This document shows, in pieces, positions 60,565 to 64,000 of a DNA stretch of 64,000 nt; position 1 is the stretch's first letter; each line of letters opens with the position of its first letter. The notes below the pieces were generated by a model, which ran no database searches, had not been told where the DNA came from, and saw only the letters and a program-made list of their open reading frames with translations. The translations under genes and the position numbers were made by a program. The stretch comes from Aeromicrobium duanguangcaii (GTDB taxonomy: Bacteria; Actinomycetota; Actinomycetes; Propionibacteriales; Nocardioidaceae), in NCBI RefSeq assembly GCF_024508295.1, contig NZ_CP101990.1, positions 434,001 to 498,000 on the forward strand, in the 5' to 3' direction.

Positions 60565-61374
60565 ATGGACATCACCGGCAAGGTCGCCGTCGTCACCGGA
60601 GCCGGTGGCGGCATCGGAGCCGCTCTGGCCGAGGCCCTGGTCACGGCCGGCGCACAGGTCGTCCTGGCGGACCTCAAGGCCGATGGTGTCGACTCCGTGG
60701 CCGCCCGCCTCAACGAGCAGACCCCCGGATCTGCCGTCGCGGTCGCCGGCGACGTGTCCCGCACCGAGCAGATCGAGAAGCTCATCGCCGCCGCCGAGGA
60801 GTCCTTCGGCCCCGTCGACGTCTACTTCGCGAACGCCGGTGTCGGCGGGGGAGTGTCCCTCGACGCCTCCGAGGAGGAGTGGGACCTCGCACACCAGGTC
60901 AACGTCATGGCGCACGTGCGCGCGGCCCGCCTGCTCGTGCCCGGCTGGGTCGAGCGCGGATCGGGATACTTCGTCTCGACCGCCTCGGCGGCCGGCCTGC
61001 TGACGCAGATCGGCTCCGCGACCTACTCGGTCTCCAAGCACGGCGCCGTCGCGTTCGCCGAGTGGCTCTCGATCACGTACGGCGACCAGGGCGTGGCCGT
61101 CAGCTGCCTGTGCCCCATGGGCGTCAACACCGACATGCTCACCGGCGGCGGGCCCGTCACCAACGAGACGCAGCGCCGCGCCGCGCAGGCCGTCACCGAC
61201 GCCGGCGGAGTGCTCGAGGCCGACGAGGTCGCGGCGATCGTGCTGCGGGCCATGGCCGCCGAGGAGTTCCTCATCCTGCCCCACCCCGAGGTGAAGGTCT
61301 TCGCGTCCCGCAAGACCGGCGACATCGATCGCTGGCTCGCCGGGATGCGCCGTTACCAAGCCTCCCTCGCCTGA
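60565..61374 (+). CDS. SDR-family oxidoreductase
   Basis: A 269-residue short-chain dehydrogenase. It has the NAD(P)-binding TGAGGGIG (11-18), the NAG motif (NAGVGGG around 90), and the catalytic Ser141, Tyr154 and Lys158 (YSVSK). The start ATG 60565 follows GAGGAG. The Asp in LADLKAD after beta-2 suggests NAD rather than NADP. It is followed by an acyl-CoA dehydrogenase after 46 bases, so it may act on a hydroxyacyl intermediate. Confidence 0.9.
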   Translation: MDITGKVAVVTGAGGGIGAALAEALVTAGAQVVLADLKADGVDSVAARLNEQTPGSAVAVAGDVSRTEQIEKLIAAAEESFGPVDVYFANAGVGGGVSLDASEEEWDLAHQVNVMAHVRAARLLVPGWVERGSGYFVSTASAAGLLTQIGSATYSVSKHGAVAFAEWLSITYGDQGVAVSCLCPMGVNTDMLTGGGPVTNETQRRAAQAVTDAGGVLEADEVAAIVLRAMAAEEFLILPHPEVKVFASRKTGDIDRWLAGMRRYQASLA

Positions 61375-61420
61375 TCCATCGCGCCAGAACACGCGACCCA
61401 CCACCAGCCAAGGAGCTGAC

Positions 61421-62653
<1,233 letters not shown>

Positions 62654-62661
62654 GCGCCACC

Positions 62662-62694
62662 GGCGTGCGGGCGGTCTTCGGACGCCCGCACGCC
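62662..62694 (+). terminator. Terminator after the acyl-CoA dehydrogenase gene
   Basis: GGCGTGCGGGCG and CGCCCGCACGCC pair perfectly around a 9-base loop. No T-run follows. Confidence 0.65.
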
Positions 62695-62733
62695 ATCGGC
62701 TGCGCTCGGCGCGGCCACCCATCCCCCCCGCGA

Positions 62734-62760
62734 TCTCATGAGAGAACGATCAATGTTGAT
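62734..62760. promoter_or_regulatory. Two perfect palindromes upstream of the ABC transporter operon
   Basis: TCTCATGAGA (62734-62743) and ATCAATGTTGAT (62749-62760) lie 14-40 bases before the permease start, within the likely promoter or leader. They are candidate binding sites for a regulator that is not in the window. Confidence 0.4.
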
Positions 62761-62774
62761 GGAGACGAAGTGAC

Positions 62775-63716
62775 ATGAAGTGGCGTCGGTTCCTGGTGTC
62801 CCGGCTCGTCCGGCTCGCCTTCGTGCTGGTGGCGATCACCACCCTCACGTTCCTCATGATGCACCTGGCCCCGGGTGATCCCGCGCGCCTCGTGGCCGGG
62901 ATGGACGCGGACGAGCAGGCGGTCGAGGTCGCCCGCGAGCGGCTCGGTCTCGACCAGCCGATGTACCGCCAGTTCCTCGACTACGTCGGTGGACTGTTCC
63001 GCGGCGACATGGGCACGTCCTTCGCGACCAACCAGCCCGTGACGGCGGAGATCGCGCAGAAGATCGGTCCCACCGCGCAGCTCGCGGTGATCGGCATGGC
63101 GCTCATCCTGCTCGTGGGCCTGCCCCTGGGCATCATCGGCGCGGTCCTGACCCGCAACGGTCACCGCTGGTTCGAGATCGTGTTCAGCGGATCGACCGGC
63201 GCCATGGCCTCGATCCCGCAGTACCTCATCGCGACCTTCCTGGCGTTCCTGTTCGCCGTGACCTGGCAGCTGCTGCCGGTCGCGGGATCGGGGTCGATCG
63301 AGGCCGCGATCCTGCCGGCCGTGGCCATCGCGGTCCGCCCGGCAGCGTCGATCGCCCGCCTCGTGCGGGTGCGGACCCTCGAGGTCCTCGAGTCCCCATA
63401 CGTCCGCACGGCACGCAGCAAGCGCCTGCCGACGCGCAAGCTCTACCTGTCCCACGTCTTCCCCAACTCGATCACGACCATGCTCGCCATGGGCGGCGTC
63501 ACCTTCGCCAGCCTCATCGGCGGCGCGGTCATCGTCGAACAGGTCTTCGCCCGCCTCGGGCTGGGCACGACGCTGGTCCATAGCGTCCTGGTCGGCGACT
63601 ACCCGGTCGTCCAGGGCATCGTCCTGCTCCTCGGGCTCTCCGTGGTCCTGGTCAACTCCCTGGTCGACGTCATCCTCGGGATCGTCGATCCCCGCACCAT
63701 GGAGGCCGGCCGATGA
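62775..63716 (+). CDS. ABC transporter permease, DppB/OppB type
   Basis: A 313-residue integral membrane subunit of a peptide/nickel-type importer. It begins MKWRRFLVSRLVRLAFVLVAITTLTFLMMHLAPGDPAR, the standard DppB N-terminus. It has a periplasmic region with GDMGTSFATNQPV, and the EAA loop (RTARSKRLPTRKLYLSHVFPNS) that docks the ATPase. About six membrane helices are present. The ATG at 62775 starts the operon, and the stop overlaps the next permease by 4 bases (ATGA). The solute is unknown because the binding protein is outside the window. Confidence 0.92.
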   Translation: MKWRRFLVSRLVRLAFVLVAITTLTFLMMHLAPGDPARLVAGMDADEQAVEVARERLGLDQPMYRQFLDYVGGLFRGDMGTSFATNQPVTAEIAQKIGPTAQLAVIGMALILLVGLPLGIIGAVLTRNGHRWFEIVFSGSTGAMASIPQYLIATFLAFLFAVTWQLLPVAGSGSIEAAILPAVAIAVRPAASIARLVRVRTLEVLESPYVRTARSKRLPTRKLYLSHVFPNSITTMLAMGGVTFASLIGGAVIVEQVFARLGLGTTLVHSVLVGDYPVVQGIVLLLGLSVVLVNSLVDVILGIVDPRTMEAGR

Positions 63717-64000
63717 GCACGAACCGCCACGGCACGACGCGCCAGATGCTCCGCGCGTTCCTGTCCACCCCGACCGGCATCATCTCGGGCCTGATCCTGC
63801 TGGGCCTGACCGTGCTGGTCATCATGGGCCCGAACGGGTTCGGCGACCAGGCCGTCGTCAGCAACATGGCGCGCTCGAGCGAAGGGCCGTCCGCGGACCA
63901 CCGCTGGGGCACCGACGCGCTGGGCCGTGACATCTTCACCCGCACCCTGGCCGCGACCCGGCTGTCCATCCTCTACGCCTCCGCCGCGGTCTTCTTCGCG
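63713..64000 (+). CDS. ABC transporter permease, DppC/OppC type (cut by window end)
   Basis: The first 96 codons of the partner permease. An initial membrane helix (GIISGLILLGLTVLVIM) is followed by the characteristic HRWGTDALGRDIFTRTLAATRLSI segment of DppC/OppC proteins. It overlaps the upstream permease by 4 bases, so the two subunits are made together. The remainder, and probably the ATPase and substrate-binding genes, lie beyond 64000. Confidence 0.9.
   Translation, partial: MSTNRHGTTRQMLRAFLSTPTGIISGLILLGLTVLVIMGPNGFGDQAVVSNMARSSEGPSADHRWGTDALGRDIFTRTLAATRLSILYASAAVFFA

Overview
The window is high-GC DNA that looks like a chromosomal segment of an actinobacterium. Inference from gene order and protein character: order Propionibacteriales, family Nocardioidaceae, perhaps Aeromicrobium-like; I could not run a search to confirm this. 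GTG starts are frequent, many genes look leaderless (a TANNNT -10 box 6-8 bases before the start codon), and the order tRNA-Thr/tRNA-Met/rpmG ... tRNA-Trp/secE/nusG/rplKA, rplJL, rpoBC, rpsL/rpsG/fusA/tuf, S10-spc-alpha is the classical transcription/translation super-region.

Layout. 1-1874: end of folP (dihydropteroate synthase), an extradiol-dioxygenase-like gene and pyrD. 1915-2410: two tRNAs and rpmG. 2443-5040: murB, then a DUF4190-type membrane protein and an adenosine-deaminase-family gene on the minus strand. 5095-9973: tRNA-Trp, secE, nusG, rplK, rplA, an LppX/LprG-like lipoprotein, the L10 leader, rplJ and rplL. 10064-17755: rpoB and rpoC. 17781-25260: an accessory block between rpoC and rpsL, with an acyltransferase, a lipoprotein, and a metabolic module made of a hydroxyacid-oxoacid transhydrogenase, a GntR regulator and a fused FAD/Fe-S 2-hydroxyacid dehydrogenase. 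25324-29909: the str operon (rpsL, rpsG, fusA, tuf). 29929-30849: a CDF metal transporter. 30900-40970: the continuous S10-spc ribosomal operon. 41020-43722: secY, adk, map. 43755-48790: an accessory block (lipoprotein, dimethylargininase-like enzyme with a divergent Lrp regulator, MFS transporter, M20 peptidase, DUF1330 protein). 48808-52626: infA, rpmJ and the alpha operon. 52723-57563: two secreted subtilisin-like proteases, a truncated third copy, and a broken DUF3253 gene abutting it. 57625-62694: fatty-acid/acyl-CoA genes (thioesterase, acyl-CoA ligase, HAD hydrolase, SDR, acyl-CoA dehydrogenase). 62775-64000: start of an oligopeptide-type ABC transporter operon running out of the window.

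How the parts work together. Most of the window builds the ribosome, RNA polymerase, translation factors and the Sec translocase. Five promoters that drive these genes share a strict architecture, GATTTG-N21-TANNNT, and a sixth (tRNA-Trp/secE) has GAGTTT at the same spacing; this suggests coordinated control. The accessory blocks look metabolic. The transhydrogenase would make D-2-hydroxyglutarate from 2-oxoglutarate while oxidising 4-hydroxybutyrate, and the adjacent flavoprotein could re-oxidise it. The acyl-CoA genes carry a shared inverted-repeat operator type at their two promoter regions. No CRISPR array, insertion sequence, prophage or rRNA gene was seen.
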